Assembly: GCA_020629695.1 (NCBI GenBank) | Contig: JAHDCV010000023.1 | Location: 21,194 to 55,648, forward strand | DNA from: Acidimicrobiales bacterium | GTDB taxonomy: Bacteria > Actinomycetota > Acidimicrobiia > Acidimicrobiales > SZUA-35 | Reading direction: 5' to 3' | DNA: 34,455 nt | Part shown: one piece after another, positions 17,750 to 27,300 of the stretch | Layout: each line of letters starts with the position of its first letter | Numbering within the stretch: position 1 is the stretch's first letter | Translations under genes and position numbers: made by a program | Notes under the pieces: generated by a model | Seen by the model: the letters and a program-made list of their open reading frames with translations, nothing else | Databases searched by the model: none | What the model was told of the DNA's origin: nothing

Positions 17750-18470
17750 ATGGTCACGACACTCACTCCTGACACCTCCGATCTCACAGCCAACCAACGG
17801 ACCGCTGCCCGCCTGGGCGTTGCCGCACTCGTGGCAGGCACCGCACTCAACATGTTGCGGATGGCCCCGATCTTCCTGAGCGACGGGTTCGAGATCGATC
17901 AACTGCCCCGGGTAATCCCGATGATCTCGCGACCGTCGCAACCCATGGTGGCTGGTACATCTCGCATGTGATGGCTGTGCTGTCGGTGCCGCTTCTCGTC
18001 TACGGCTTCTTCGCCGTCTACCAGATCGTGACCCGCGGCAAGGACAATCCGGTCGGCGAGCGACTCACGCTCGCCTCGGTGTTCGGCATGTCCGCCGGGC
18101 TGCTCCTCTATCTCGTCGCAGCGATCCTGGATGGTGTCGCCGTGCCTCGCGCCGTGGACCACTCCTCTCGGCGACCGGGAGCGAGCGGGAGATCGCGTCG
18201 ACCGTCATGGTGGCTCTCCATGAGACCGCCGCCAGCTTCGGTGGACACTTCATGGCGTCGACCCTCTTCGCCACCGGCCTCCTCGGCCTCGGCCTCCACA
18301 GCCTCATCGGCGTCGCCATCGGCATCGTCGCCCTTGCCGGCTTCGTCTCGGGCATCATCGACGTCACATTCGAGGAACGATTCCCCCTCCTCGGCGGTTT
18401 CGTCGGCCTCATGATGATGTGGTGGATCGCCCTCGCGGTGCTCCTGCACCGTGACCTGAAGTCGGCCTGA
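17750..18470 (+). pseudogene. six-helix membrane protein broken by two one-base frameshifts
   Basis: Three consecutive reading frames together give one integral membrane protein of about 240 residues. Part 1 (from ATG 17750, ribosome binding site AAAGGAA) runs to DGFEIDQLP near 17908. Part 2 reads GNPDDLATVATHGGWYISHV and continues into MAVLSVPLLVYGFFAVYQIV to about 18168. Part 3 reads SATGSEREIASTVMVALHET and continues to 18470, ending HRDLKSA. Each junction is mended by inserting one base, the first in a CCCC run. The joined product has about six helices, including ASVFGMSAGLLLYLVAAI, GVAIGIVALAGFVSGIID and GGFVGLMMMWWIALAVLL. I do not recognise the family. It is followed 28 bp later by the AhpD-like gene. 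It could be a decayed gene or an intact gene with sequencing errors. Confidence 0.7.
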
Positions 18471-18498
18471 CCCCCGAACAACCAACGAAACCTCTGCC

Positions 18499-19059
18499 AT
18501 GACTCACCTCACCACTCACACCATCGACTCCGCTCCCGAGTCGTCCCGCCCGCTGATGGAGAAGGGTGCTGCGAAGTACGGCTTCACGCCGAACCTCCTC
18601 GGGGTCCTCGCCGGATCGCCCGCAGCGCTCGAGGCATACATGCAGGTCAGCGCATCGTTCGCCAAGTCCGCCTTCGATCCCATCGAGCAGCAGGTCGTGC
18701 TCATGACGGTCAGCTACGAGAACAGCTGTCACTACTGCATGGCCGCCCACTCCACCGGTGTCGCGTCGATGCCCGGCGCACCCGCCGGGCTGCTCGAGGC
18801 GCTTCGCTCGGGCTCGAGCATCGAGGACCCCAAGCTCGAAGCGCTGGCGAACCTGACTCGCGAGGTCGTCCGGGAGGACGGCTGGCCGTCGGGGCCGAGT
18901 CTCGAGGCCTTCTTCGCCGCCGGATACGCCGAGTCGCACCTCCTCGACGTGCTGGTCGGTGTCGCACAGAAGACGATCAGCAATTACGTCAACCACCTGA
19001 GCGAGACGGTCGTCGATGATGCGTTCGCCGCTCAGGCCTGGTCCGGTCAGTCGTCCTGA
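18499..19059 (+). CDS. carboxymuconolactone decarboxylase/AhpD-like protein
   Basis: A 186-residue all-helical protein with the CMD/AhpD redox motif ENSCHYCMAAH (Glu74, Cys77, Cys80, His84), matching E-x2-C-x2-C-x3-H. This is the signature of alkylhydroperoxidase-type enzymes that reduce peroxides via a cysteine pair. Length fits the uncharacterised peroxidase-related branch more than AhpD proper. It lies between the frameshifted membrane protein and a TetR regulator with short gaps (28 and 40 bp), so the three probably form one transcript, perhaps for oxidative or toxic-compound stress. Confidence 0.87.
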   Translation: MTHLTTHTIDSAPESSRPLMEKGAAKYGFTPNLLGVLAGSPAALEAYMQVSASFAKSAFDPIEQQVVLMTVSYENSCHYCMAAHSTGVASMPGAPAGLLEALRSGSSIEDPKLEALANLTREVVREDGWPSGPSLEAFFAAGYAESHLLDVLVGVAQKTISNYVNHLSETVVDDAFAAQAWSGQSS

Positions 19060-19099
19060 CATCCGGACCGATCGACGCCCTCAGCCGGAGCAGCACACG

Positions 19100-19699
19100 A
19101 TGAAAGCGGTACCCCCCGACCTCGCCGAACGTCTTCGGACGAATGCCGATGCGTTCCTGGCGCTGGGTGACGACGCTCGCCTCGATGATCTGGCCGAGAG
19201 CATCGGCGTCGCCCGGGCGACCCTCTACTACTACTTCTCGGGGAAGGACGATGTGACGTCGTTCTTCATGACGGAGAAGTTGGAGCGGGTCGGCCGGGCG
19301 ATCGCTGAGGCGAGTGGTGCGGCGACCGGTCCGCTCGAGCGCTTCGAGGTCGCCCTCGGCGTGATCGTCGAGGATCTCTGCGCTGAGCCTGCGATGTGCC
19401 TCCACCTGACGGCGGCACAGGCGCGGCCGCTCGCGCTTGCCGAAGTCGTACGGGCCATGCGGGTCGAGGTGATGGCGCCGATGCGGGAGGCGCTGATCGA
19501 GGCCCGGGCTTCCGGCTTCGCACGGGTCGATGACCCCGACGTGGTGATCCCGGCGATCCTGGGCGCTGTCAATCGGGCGGTGCTGCACCAGTACGTCGAC
19601 GGCGGATCGGTGGATGCAGCCCGGGTGACGCGTGTGATCCGGGCGCTGCTGCTCGATGGGCTGCGACCCCGCGCCGCCGACCCGGCCGATTCTGCCTGA
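19100..19699 (+). CDS. TetR/AcrR family transcriptional regulator
   Basis: A 199-residue regulator with an N-terminal HTH (about 27-50; LDDLAESIGVARATLYYYFS followed by GKDD) and a helical ligand-binding domain. The ATG at 19100 follows CGGAG by about 10 bases; an upstream in-frame start at 19016 would overlap the AhpD-like gene and adds no HTH sequence. Its first helix is shorter than usual for TetR. As the last gene of the cluster it probably autoregulates and controls the membrane protein and AhpD-like genes. It ends six bases from the stop of a convergent TetR remnant. Confidence 0.88.
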   Translation: MKAVPPDLAERLRTNADAFLALGDDARLDDLAESIGVARATLYYYFSGKDDVTSFFMTEKLERVGRAIAEASGAATGPLERFEVALGVIVEDLCAEPAMCLHLTAAQARPLALAEVVRAMRVEVMAPMREALIEARASGFARVDDPDVVIPAILGAVNRAVLHQYVDGGSVDAARVTRVIRALLLDGLRPRAADPADSA

Positions 19700-19705
19700 C
19701 GGCCC

Positions 19706-20019
19706 TCAGGCGAGACGCCAGGACCGGATCGCGTCGACGACGGCGATGGGCTGAGGTTCAACGCCCTCGTGCCGCGGCCGCTGTCGGCGGTGAGGCGGCC
19801 GCTGTCGGCGGTGAGATTGATGACCCCGAACCACATGTAGTGCAGTTCGGCTCGATGGTGGAGGTTGTCGGCCTCGATCTCGCCGAGCCCGCGCGCATGC
19901 TCCAGGGTGGACGTGAAACCGCCGACAAGACCGTCGCGGTATCGCTCGAGCTGATCACGGGTCGGCGGACACTCGGTCGAATTCATCATGGTCTTGACCA
20001 TCAGGCAACCGATGGGGGT
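19706..20019 (-). pseudogene. C-terminal remnant of a second TetR/AcrR regulator
   Basis: On the minus strand, from 20019 downwards, the translation PIGCLMVKTMMNST, then RDQLERYRDGLVGGFTSTLE, then GEIEADNLHHRAELHYMWFG resembles the ligand-binding half of a TetR regulator. The HTH half is missing: upstream of codon PIGC the DNA changes abruptly into the 371-bp repeat. Near 19770 the frame shifts by one missing base, after which PQPIAVVDAIRSWRLA-stop (stop at 19706-19708) gives a typical TetR C-terminus. A 21-bp tandem duplication just before the shift duplicates LTADSGR. It is truncated, frameshifted and promoterless, so surely non-functional unless the assembly is wrong. Confidence 0.72.
19774..19815. 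repeat. perfect 21-bp tandem duplication
   Basis: Positions 19774-19794 and 19795-19815 are identical (each begins GCGGCCGC and ends GGTGAG). It lies within the TetR remnant and is in frame, duplicating seven residues. Confidence 0.95.
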
Positions 20020-20021
20020 GT

Positions 20022-20234
20022 GTGATCGACAACACCGGCGGCGACGAAGACGACCATGATGTCGCCTCGATCGCTGTCGCTGCCGCCTCCGCCGGCGGCG
20101 ATGCGCCGGACACGCTGGCCTTCACCGGATCCGAACTCGCCAGAACCATGCTCTTCGCGTTGGCTCTGGTCACGCTCGGCATGGGTCTCCTCCTCGTCAC
20201 CCGCAGGCGGCGAGACGACCTCCGGCACGACTGA
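20022..20234 (+). pseudogene. orphan 70-residue copy of the giant surface protein C-terminus
   Basis: Starting at a GTG, this frame encodes the same 70 residues as the end of the giant protein: the acidic GGDEDDHD linker, the LAFTG sorting motif, a hydrophobic helix (MLFALALVTLGMGLLLV) and the RRRRDD tail. There is no signal peptide, ribosome binding site or upstream domain, so it is a gene fragment rather than a working gene. It is best read as the leftover 3' end of a deleted paralogue or as a duplication scar. Confidence 0.8.
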
Positions 20235-20346
20235 GCCGACCATGGTTGTCACCGGTGGTCCCCGCTGGTGACAGCCATGTGAACAGCAGATCGCGAGCCA
20301 CCACCTCCTGAGGCGGTGCGGCCCGTGGTCTCGCTCCTGAAAAGAG

Positions 20347-20373
20347 AAGGCTCGGACCTGGGGTCCGGGCCTT
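20347..20373 (+). terminator. intrinsic terminator-like hairpin, left copy
   Basis: AAGGCTCGGACC and GGTCCGGGCCTT form a 12-bp stem (one G-T pair) with a TGG loop, preceded by AAAAGAG and followed by only GT. It is the same hairpin that follows the giant gene. The stem is strong but the T tract is short. Confidence 0.6.
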
Positions 20374-20426
20374 GTCGCGCCTCGCCCCAGGGTGCGACGA
20401 GGGTTGTGTCGTCCCGACCGAAGAGA

Positions 20427-21029
20427 TCAGGCGGAGGTTTGTTGTCGCCGTGACATCCATCGGCGGCGGAGCCGGTAGTCGCCGAGTCGAGTTCTCAGCT
20501 CGTTGAGCTCCTGCTGAAGCGCATCGACTCGTTCCTCGGTCTTGGAGAGAGCGGCGCGGTACTCGCCGTCCCGCTCAGCATGGTTCGACTGGTCAGCGGT
20601 TCGGGCCGCGATCTCGCGCTCGAGCTGAGTCTCGGCCACCGCGAGTTGGATCCGCGTGTCTTGGAGTTGCTCGGTCGTTTGTGTGAACGAGATCTGAAGC
20701 AACTTCAGATCCTCTTCTGCACGAAGCGCTCGCGCCTCCCCGGTCGCAGCCTCGGCCTCGGCTCGAGCGGCTCGGACCTCGGCTTCGGCGGAGAGGTCGG
20801 CTCGTTCGAACACCAGCCCGAGAGCCTCGGCGAGTCCCTCGGCGACGCCGGCGTCTCTCAAATCGATCGCCGACTTCGTGAATTCGGCATCGAGCCACTC
20901 GACGGGAATTCGCCACTGTCCGAGTTCGTCCTTCCAGGCGCCATCCACTGACCGGGTTGCGAGTCGACGTCGCAGGGTTCGTTCCGACACATCCCAACCA
21001 CGAGTGGCCTCTGCAACACAGATCTCCAC
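20427..21029 (-). CDS. HTH and coiled-coil protein of unknown function
   Basis: A 200-residue protein. The first 50 residues (ATRGWDVSERTLRRRLATRS, then GQWRIPVEWLDAEF) resemble an excisionase/MerR-like DNA-binding domain with a short wing. Residues about 65-185 are an uninterrupted Ala/Glu/Arg/Leu-rich coiled coil (AEVRAARAEAEAATGEARAL; DALQQELNELRTRLG), and the tail is basic (YRLRRRWMSRRQQ). The GTG at 21029 is the farthest start and has no clear ribosome binding site. It lies inside the repeat-flanked segment and is divergent from the giant gene, 319 bp away. It could regulate that gene or be a KfrA-like accessory DNA-binding protein; neither is shown. Confidence 0.65.
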   Translation of the reverse strand: MEICVAEATRGWDVSERTLRRRLATRSVDGAWKDELGQWRIPVEWLDAEFTKSAIDLRDAGVAEGLAEALGLVFERADLSAEAEVRAARAEAEAATGEARALRAEEDLKLLQISFTQTTEQLQDTRIQLAVAETQLEREIAARTADQSNHAERDGEYRAALSKTEERVDALQQELNELRTRLGDYRLRRRWMSRRQQTSA

Positions 21030-21348
21030 GAGCGGGACGGTAGCAACCTGCGGGAACGCAAACGGGAACCCTTCTCCTGGGGGCTGGTCAGTCGGCAGGC
21101 CACGACGTCGGGCGCCACTGATTCCTGCCCTGCTGAAGCGATCAGCGGTTCTCTGTGGGCCCTGACAGGTGGCATGACGTTTGCAGGTTGGTTGTTGACA
21201 TGACCTCGAGCCGTCACCGTGGTCTGTGCGATCCGTGGCTCTGCCGGCGACTCATCAATTTTGATGATTGGCCGTGAGAGAGTTCAAAAAGGAACCCGAC
21301 GGGCCGTCGGAAGTCCCAACACCCCTTCTGGAGATGAGAGTTCGAACC
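21030..21348. promoter_or_regulatory. divergent intergenic region upstream of the giant surface protein gene
   Basis: This 319-bp spacer holds no convincing gene. It contains a consensus -35-like TTGACA at 21195-21200 without a good -10 at the usual distance. It also contains a perfect inverted repeat at 21252-21267, a small hairpin (CCGACG-GGC-CGTCGG, 21296-21310), and GAGATGAGAG as a possible ribosome binding site before ATG 21349. It is visibly less GC-rich around 21250-21290 than the surroundings, as expected of a promoter or operator. Confidence 0.5.
21252..21267. promoter_or_regulatory. perfect 16-bp inverted repeat, candidate operator
   Basis: TCATCAA-TT-TTGATGA: two 7-base arms with a 2-base spacer, about 80 bases before the giant gene's ATG and 220 bp from the divergent HTH gene. 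Size and symmetry fit a dimeric repressor site. The binding protein is unknown; the adjacent HTH/coiled-coil protein is a candidate. Confidence 0.5.
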
Positions 21349-24300
21349 ATGATCACGAGATCTGGCTTGCGAGTCCTTTTCGCCGCCGTTGTGGCTGCGT
21401 CGACGTTGGTTGGCGTTCCCACGCCGGTGTCGGCGCAGTCGCAGAACGAGGTTCTGACGACGGTGCTGTACGACGGCACGTCGACCGATGGCGGCTTTGT
21501 TGATTTGGTTGCGCCGGTGGGTTCGGTGCCGGAGGCGCATACGCCGGGGCTCGATGGTGGGGCGCAGAATGGTGTGGTTCGTTTGCGCGACCAGTACGCG
21601 GTTCGTGTTGATTGGAATGTGAATGAGGACGCTGCGACGAACGTGGCGTTGACGGTGGTGTTGCCGTCGCACTCGGAGTGGCGGCCGGATGCGACCGGGA
21701 TGTTCGCCGGGTGTGATCCGGTGACCTCGTCGTTCCCGAACCCGCAGACGCTGGTGTGTGGGCTGCTCGATCAGCAGGAGGGCTCCAACGGAACGATCCG
21801 TCCGATCGCCCAGCTCAATGCGGGTCTCGACAACGAGACGTTCAACGTGACGGCGACGTTGACGACCACGGATGACCCGACCGGTGTCGCCGATGCGCTC
21901 GATGACGATCTGACGATTTCGGAGGCGCCGTTCGTCGATCACACCAAGGACGATCCGGTTGTGTCCGCTCTGATTCCGGACACGACTCCGGGCGTGAGCG
22001 AGAACGGTTATGTCGCGTTGTTCCCGTTGTCGTTCGTCGACTACTCACAGATCCCGATGCCACAGGTCGGTATCGGCCCGATCAATGACGCGGTGCCGAT
22101 CCCGATGTTCGATCACATGTGGAACCTCACCCCGTCGGCTCGTTTGGCGACTGCCGATGAGATGACCGCTGCGGGTTTTGCAGGTGCTCCGTGCGGTGAC
22201 TACGCGCAGAGCGGTCCGTACGTTGTCGGGAATGGTTCTTGGACGTGTGGCGCGTCGGTCACCGGTGCTGGTGGTTATCCGGTGGTGCCGGTCACGATCA
22301 CCGGTTTCACGGCGCAGCCGTTCCCGCCGACGCTGGCTGATGGCAGCCCGAATGATCCGGCTGCGCCGCAGGTGAGCGCTGGTCAGATCGCAGTGTGGTT
22401 GACCGAGGCCGAGGTCCAGGCCGCGATCGCTGACCCGGGGAACGGGTCGGGAACGAGCGATGCTCGTTTCGACAATGCGATCACCGCACAGGACGAAACC
22501 GTCGTGATCACCGCGGTCACTGACATCGTCGAGATCGCTGGTAACGGAACGTCGGGTCCCACCACGCTCGGACCCATCTCCAACAACGACACCCCGATCA
22601 CCTTCGGTGCCACGACCACCGGTGGCGCGCCAGACTGGCGAACCAATCATGACATCAAGTTCCTGCCTGGTCCGCTGCAGCTCGTCGATGTGACGTTCGC
22701 CGCTGGACACGAACAGGTCAGTCATGACGGCGATTCCCCGGCGAATGGTGGTCTCGGCGAGCTGCCTGGCTCGGCTCGAGACCGGCACGGCACGGTCGAC
22801 GGCACCGACGACACCGGTCAGGTCGCTCGTGGTCAGGTCCTCACAATCAGTTCGCGGAGTCACTCTGCTGAGCAGCCCGGCGCTGGCGTCAACCTCGCGT
22901 TCTCGCAGTGTGTGGCGTTCGACACGGCGCATTATGAGCTGACGTCGTTGCCGTCGTCGATCACCGTCCGGGAGGCGTTCGCGCCCTCCAACGGCGGCAC
23001 GATCAGTACGACCGGCTACTCGTCGACGGCGCCGAGCAACGGTCTAGCCCACGTGGCGACCGGCAACACCTCGACCTATATCATCTATCGGCCCTGGCTC
23101 GATGGTTTCGGCGGAGAGCGTGCGTTCCCGGTGGTCGTGGAGGTCACGAATGCTCCGCTGCCGACCTATGGGGGTGCGGGGCAGACGGGTATCGATGATG
23201 ACGGATTGACCTGTGACAGCGCGGATGCTGGTGGGCTGGGTTGGGTCGACGCGACCGGCGATCTGAGTGCGTTCGACCCGAATGGTGACGGCGATTTCGA
23301 GTTGATCACCCGGGCCCGCATCCGTGCCCTCGAGTCGACCAGTGCGTTCCCCACCGATGAGGCCCAGGCCGTCGATGGTCGTTGGGATGCTGCGGGTATG
23401 ACGGCGTATTTCAACATCCGGGTCAAGGACGACCTCGATGTGAACACCGACAACCAGGAGTTGTTCACGTTCAGTTCGTACACGTTCACCGGGGATCCGT
23501 GGGATGGTGTGAACGCTCCTCAGATCACCGACGGCCGCGGCGGCACCGAGAACATCTGCCGGCCGTACAGCGGCGCTCAGTGGGACGCTGATGATCAGGC
23601 TGGTGACAGCATTTTCACGGCGACGGGTTGGTGCAACGGTCGTTTCCATGATGATGGTGATGACTCGTTCGACACGACGGATCTGGTCGACTGGCCCCAG
23701 CATGCCGGCGAGTTCAACAAAGGAACCAACAAGTGGTACTTCGGGTCGGGTGCGATGGTTCGGATCGTGGCGGCGAAGCTCGCGGTTGACAAGGTCAACG
23801 TGGATGGTCCTGGCGACATCGCGAACAACGGTCAGACGGTGCAGTTCAAAATCACGCCGTCGGTAACCGGTGGCGCGACCGAAGCACTCACGAATGTGCG
23901 AGTGACCGACATCCTCGAATCCCGTTACGAGTTCGTCCGGTTCGTCGACTTCCCCGACGTCGCCCATGACTGCTCACAGTCCGGGCAGAACGTCACGTGT
24001 CAGTTCTCTGACCCATCCGGCGCGACCGGTGGCGCGCTTCCCGCGGGCCTGCCGGGTGGTTGGCCCGGCACCGATGATGCGTCGTTCACGATCGAAGTGG
24101 TCGTGAAGGGCGCGGTCGCGGATCCGGACAACCCGGTCATCCTGACCAACCGGGCCCGCGCCCAAAGCAGTGCGCTCGGAGCGTGGGACCCGGTGACGGA
24201 AAGCTTCCCGTTCGGCACGACCGCAGGATCCCAGGACGTCAACGCCTACGCGTCGTCGTTCCTGCCGATCCCGGCCGACGAAGGCGCGATCGTCAAAGCG

Positions 24301-27300
24301 GTCGACACGCTCGAAGGCCCATGCGAGTTGCACCCGAGCGAAGACCCACCACCAGCGGATTGGGGGGCGCGCTGCTCGATGATCGATTTCGAGGGGAACA
24401 TGTCGTTCACCCTCAGCTTGACCAACGAGGGCAACACCGAGTTCAACAACATTCGCCTTGTCGACGTCTTCCCACACAACGGAGACAACGTCGAACCGGC
24501 GTCGAACACCCCGAACCAGACCGGTTCCGCCCCGACACTGGGTGACGGCCGGACCCCGCCGTCGGACTTCGAGGGCACGCTCTCGTACGTGTCGTTGAGC
24601 GGCGCGGACACCGTCTGGGTCTCCGGTGACGCACCGGGAACGATCAGCCGAGACGCTGACCGTTCTGTTGTTGACACTGTCTGGTGTGACGCAGTCGGTG
24701 GCGCTCAGGTCGCTGGCCCTGCCGGCGGAACCTGTCCTGCGACGAATGCGGACGTGACCGCCACCTACTCGGTGACCAACGGCCCCCTCGCCCCGGGCGC
24801 AACCCTGACCCACACCCTCACCCTCGGCGCCGACGAACACGAATGCGACGACATCTGGACCAATACCTTCGGTGCCCGCACCAACGAGGTGCTGTTGCCG
24901 ATCCGTTCGAACGACGTGTCGATCATGGTCAACTGCGAATTCGATCTCGCACTCGAAAAGACCGTCGATCCGTCCTTCACCCCCGGTTCCGACTGGATCA
25001 CCGAGGGCACGACCACGATCGATTTCCTCATCGAGGTGACCAACCAGGGCGACCCCGTCGAAGACTTCCACGTCACCGACTACGTCGATACCGACGTTTT
25101 CACCTTCGACACCGCGGACAACCCCAACGGCACCACCACCGGCGACCAGGCCCTTCCCTTCACCTGGGTCACCACCGACCCCGCCGCCCCGGTGGCGATG
25201 ATCGATGGTGCGCTCCCTGACGGCGAATCGGTGTTCATCCCGGTCACCCTCACCATCGATGATGCTGCTGGCCCCCTCGTGAATTGGGCTGAGATCAGCT
25301 ACTTCGATTCCGACGGTGACCCATCCAACGGTGATTCGGATCCCGACAATCCGAACAACCCGTCGACCGGGGCGCTGACCGACGAGGACTCGACCCCCGA
25401 CGATGACCAGGCTGGCGATAACCAGCCGACCGGCCCCGACGCCCCCGGCGACGGTGTGACCGCAGGCGTCGGCGACGGCGACAGCGACCCCTCTAACGGT
25501 GACCCGGTCACCGGCGACGAAGACGACCACGATGTTGCCGGGATCCCGGTGTTCGATCTGGAGTTGATCAAGGCGCCGGCGTCGCAGGTGTATGACTTCT
25601 CGGTGTCGCCCCCGACGGCGTCGTTCGATATCACGGTCACGAATCAGGGCAGCGCGGATGTGTTCTTGGTTGATGTGACCGAGCATCCGCCTGCGGGATT
25701 GACGTATAACGCGACTGCGACGGCTGCTGGATGGACGGCTGCGGGGTTGACGTCGGTGACTGACACTTCGCCGGTGTTCACGATCGACACGATCCCGGTT
25801 GGTGGTTCGGTGACGTTCACGGTGGTGTACGACATGGATCTGTCTCAGGCGCCGTTCACGAACGCGGCCGAGATCTCCGGGTTCGATTCGGACAACGATC
25901 CGAACAATGCGGCTGATCCGTTTGCGGTTGATGTCGATTCGACGCCGTCGGATGACAACACCGATGACGTGATCGATCACGACACCCAGAACAACGATCC
26001 GGATGCTGATGGCGATCTCAACGAACCGACTCCCGGTGATGAGGACGATCACGACATCGAAACGATCGCTCCTTACGACCTGGCGTTGCAGAAGCGGATC
26101 GATCCGAACGATCCGGATCTGTTGGATGGTGTGCGTAACGGTGATGAGTTGACGTTCTTCATCGAGGTGTTCAACCAGGGCTCTCCGGCCGAGGATTTCC
26201 ATGTGACCGACTATGTGTCGGACTCGTGGACGTTTGATCCGGCGTTGAACCTGGACGGGACCACGACGGGTGATCAGCTGCTCCCCTTCACGTGGGATGT
26301 CACGGATCCGTCGAAGCCGGTCGCGATGGTCGATGGTGTGCTTCCGAACGGTGACTCGGTGATCATCCCGGTCACGCTGACGGTGAACATCGACGATGTT
26401 GGTGATGGCCTGTTCAACTACGCCGAGATCTCGTACTTCGACAACGACGGTGATCCGTCGAACGGCGATTCGGATCCGGACAATCCGGACAACCCGGCGT
26501 CGGGTCCGCTGACCGATGTCGATTCGACCCCGGACGACACCAACGGTGACCCGATGTCGGACGATGTCATCGACGAAGGCCCGGAAACCGGAGACATCTC
26601 TGGTGACGGTGTCGTCGACGAGGACGACATGGACCAGGCCTTCACCCGTTGGTGGGACCTCGAGTTGATCAAGGAGCGCTCTGCTGGTCAGTCCTACGTG
26701 ATCGATCCGTCAGCGACGCCGTTGCAGGTGTCGTTCGACATCACGGTCAACAATCAGGGTCCGGGTGATGCCGTCAACGTGACGGTCACCGACACCCCGC
26801 CTGCGGGGTTGACGTTCGACTCGATCGGTACGGTCAGCTTCTCTGATGCCGCTGATGCTGGTGCCGCGGTCACCTCGGGTTCGCCGAACGAGTTCACGGT
26901 CAGTCAGCTGACGGCTGGTGGGCAGGTGACCTTCACCGTCGTGTACGACCTCGACCTGGCCACGGCGGCGTTGCCGTCGGTGAACACGGCTGAGATCTCG
27001 GGCATGCAAGGTGCGTGGGATCCTGACGGGCCGCTTGGTCCGTTGCCCTTCGGTACCTATCCCGTTGCCGATGTCGATTCGGTCCCGGACAACGATCCGG
27101 GCAATGACGCCATCACGGCCGATGGTGTCGTCGACCCTGCCGATTCGCACAACACGATCGACAACGATCCCGACGCTGACGGCAACTTGCACAACACGAA
27201 CGGCATCGACGAAGACGACCACGACACCGAGGCGATCGTGTTGCCGTGGGATCTTGCGTTGGCGAAGACGTTCGTGTCGGCTGATGCGCCGTTGGTGCCT

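Larger units (their letters stand above)
20020..20390 (+). repeat. 371-bp direct repeat, left copy
   Basis: Matches 29276-29646 at a constant offset of 9,256 bp with one difference that I can find (T at 20382, C at 29638). It holds the last 70 codons of the giant surface protein gene, its stop, its 3' region and its terminator. The left edge abuts the truncated TetR gene. A similar CGATGG string stands just outside both left edges. Confidence 0.97.

Noticed and set aside
20020-20390. att site of a phage or integrative element.
   Set aside because: No tRNA at the edge and no integrase, excisionase-integrase pair or phage gene lies between the repeats. Only the HTH/coiled-coil gene is vaguely excisionase-like. 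Kept as an alternative, not a call.
21268-21348. A cyclic-di-GMP riboswitch in the giant gene's leader.
   Set aside because: I looked for the GEMM-type conserved A-rich and GCAAA segments and tetraloop layout and did not see them; only one small hairpin is present.
21268-21348. An upstream TTG start adding 27 residues to the giant protein.
   Set aside because: These residues would precede the signal peptide and lack any signal-like sequence; ATG 21349 starts the signal peptide directly.
23974-26202. A 742-codon open frame on the minus strand.
   Set aside because: It lies antisense to the giant gene and encodes low-complexity Arg/His/Val sequence with no domain. It follows from the codon bias of the DUF11 modules.
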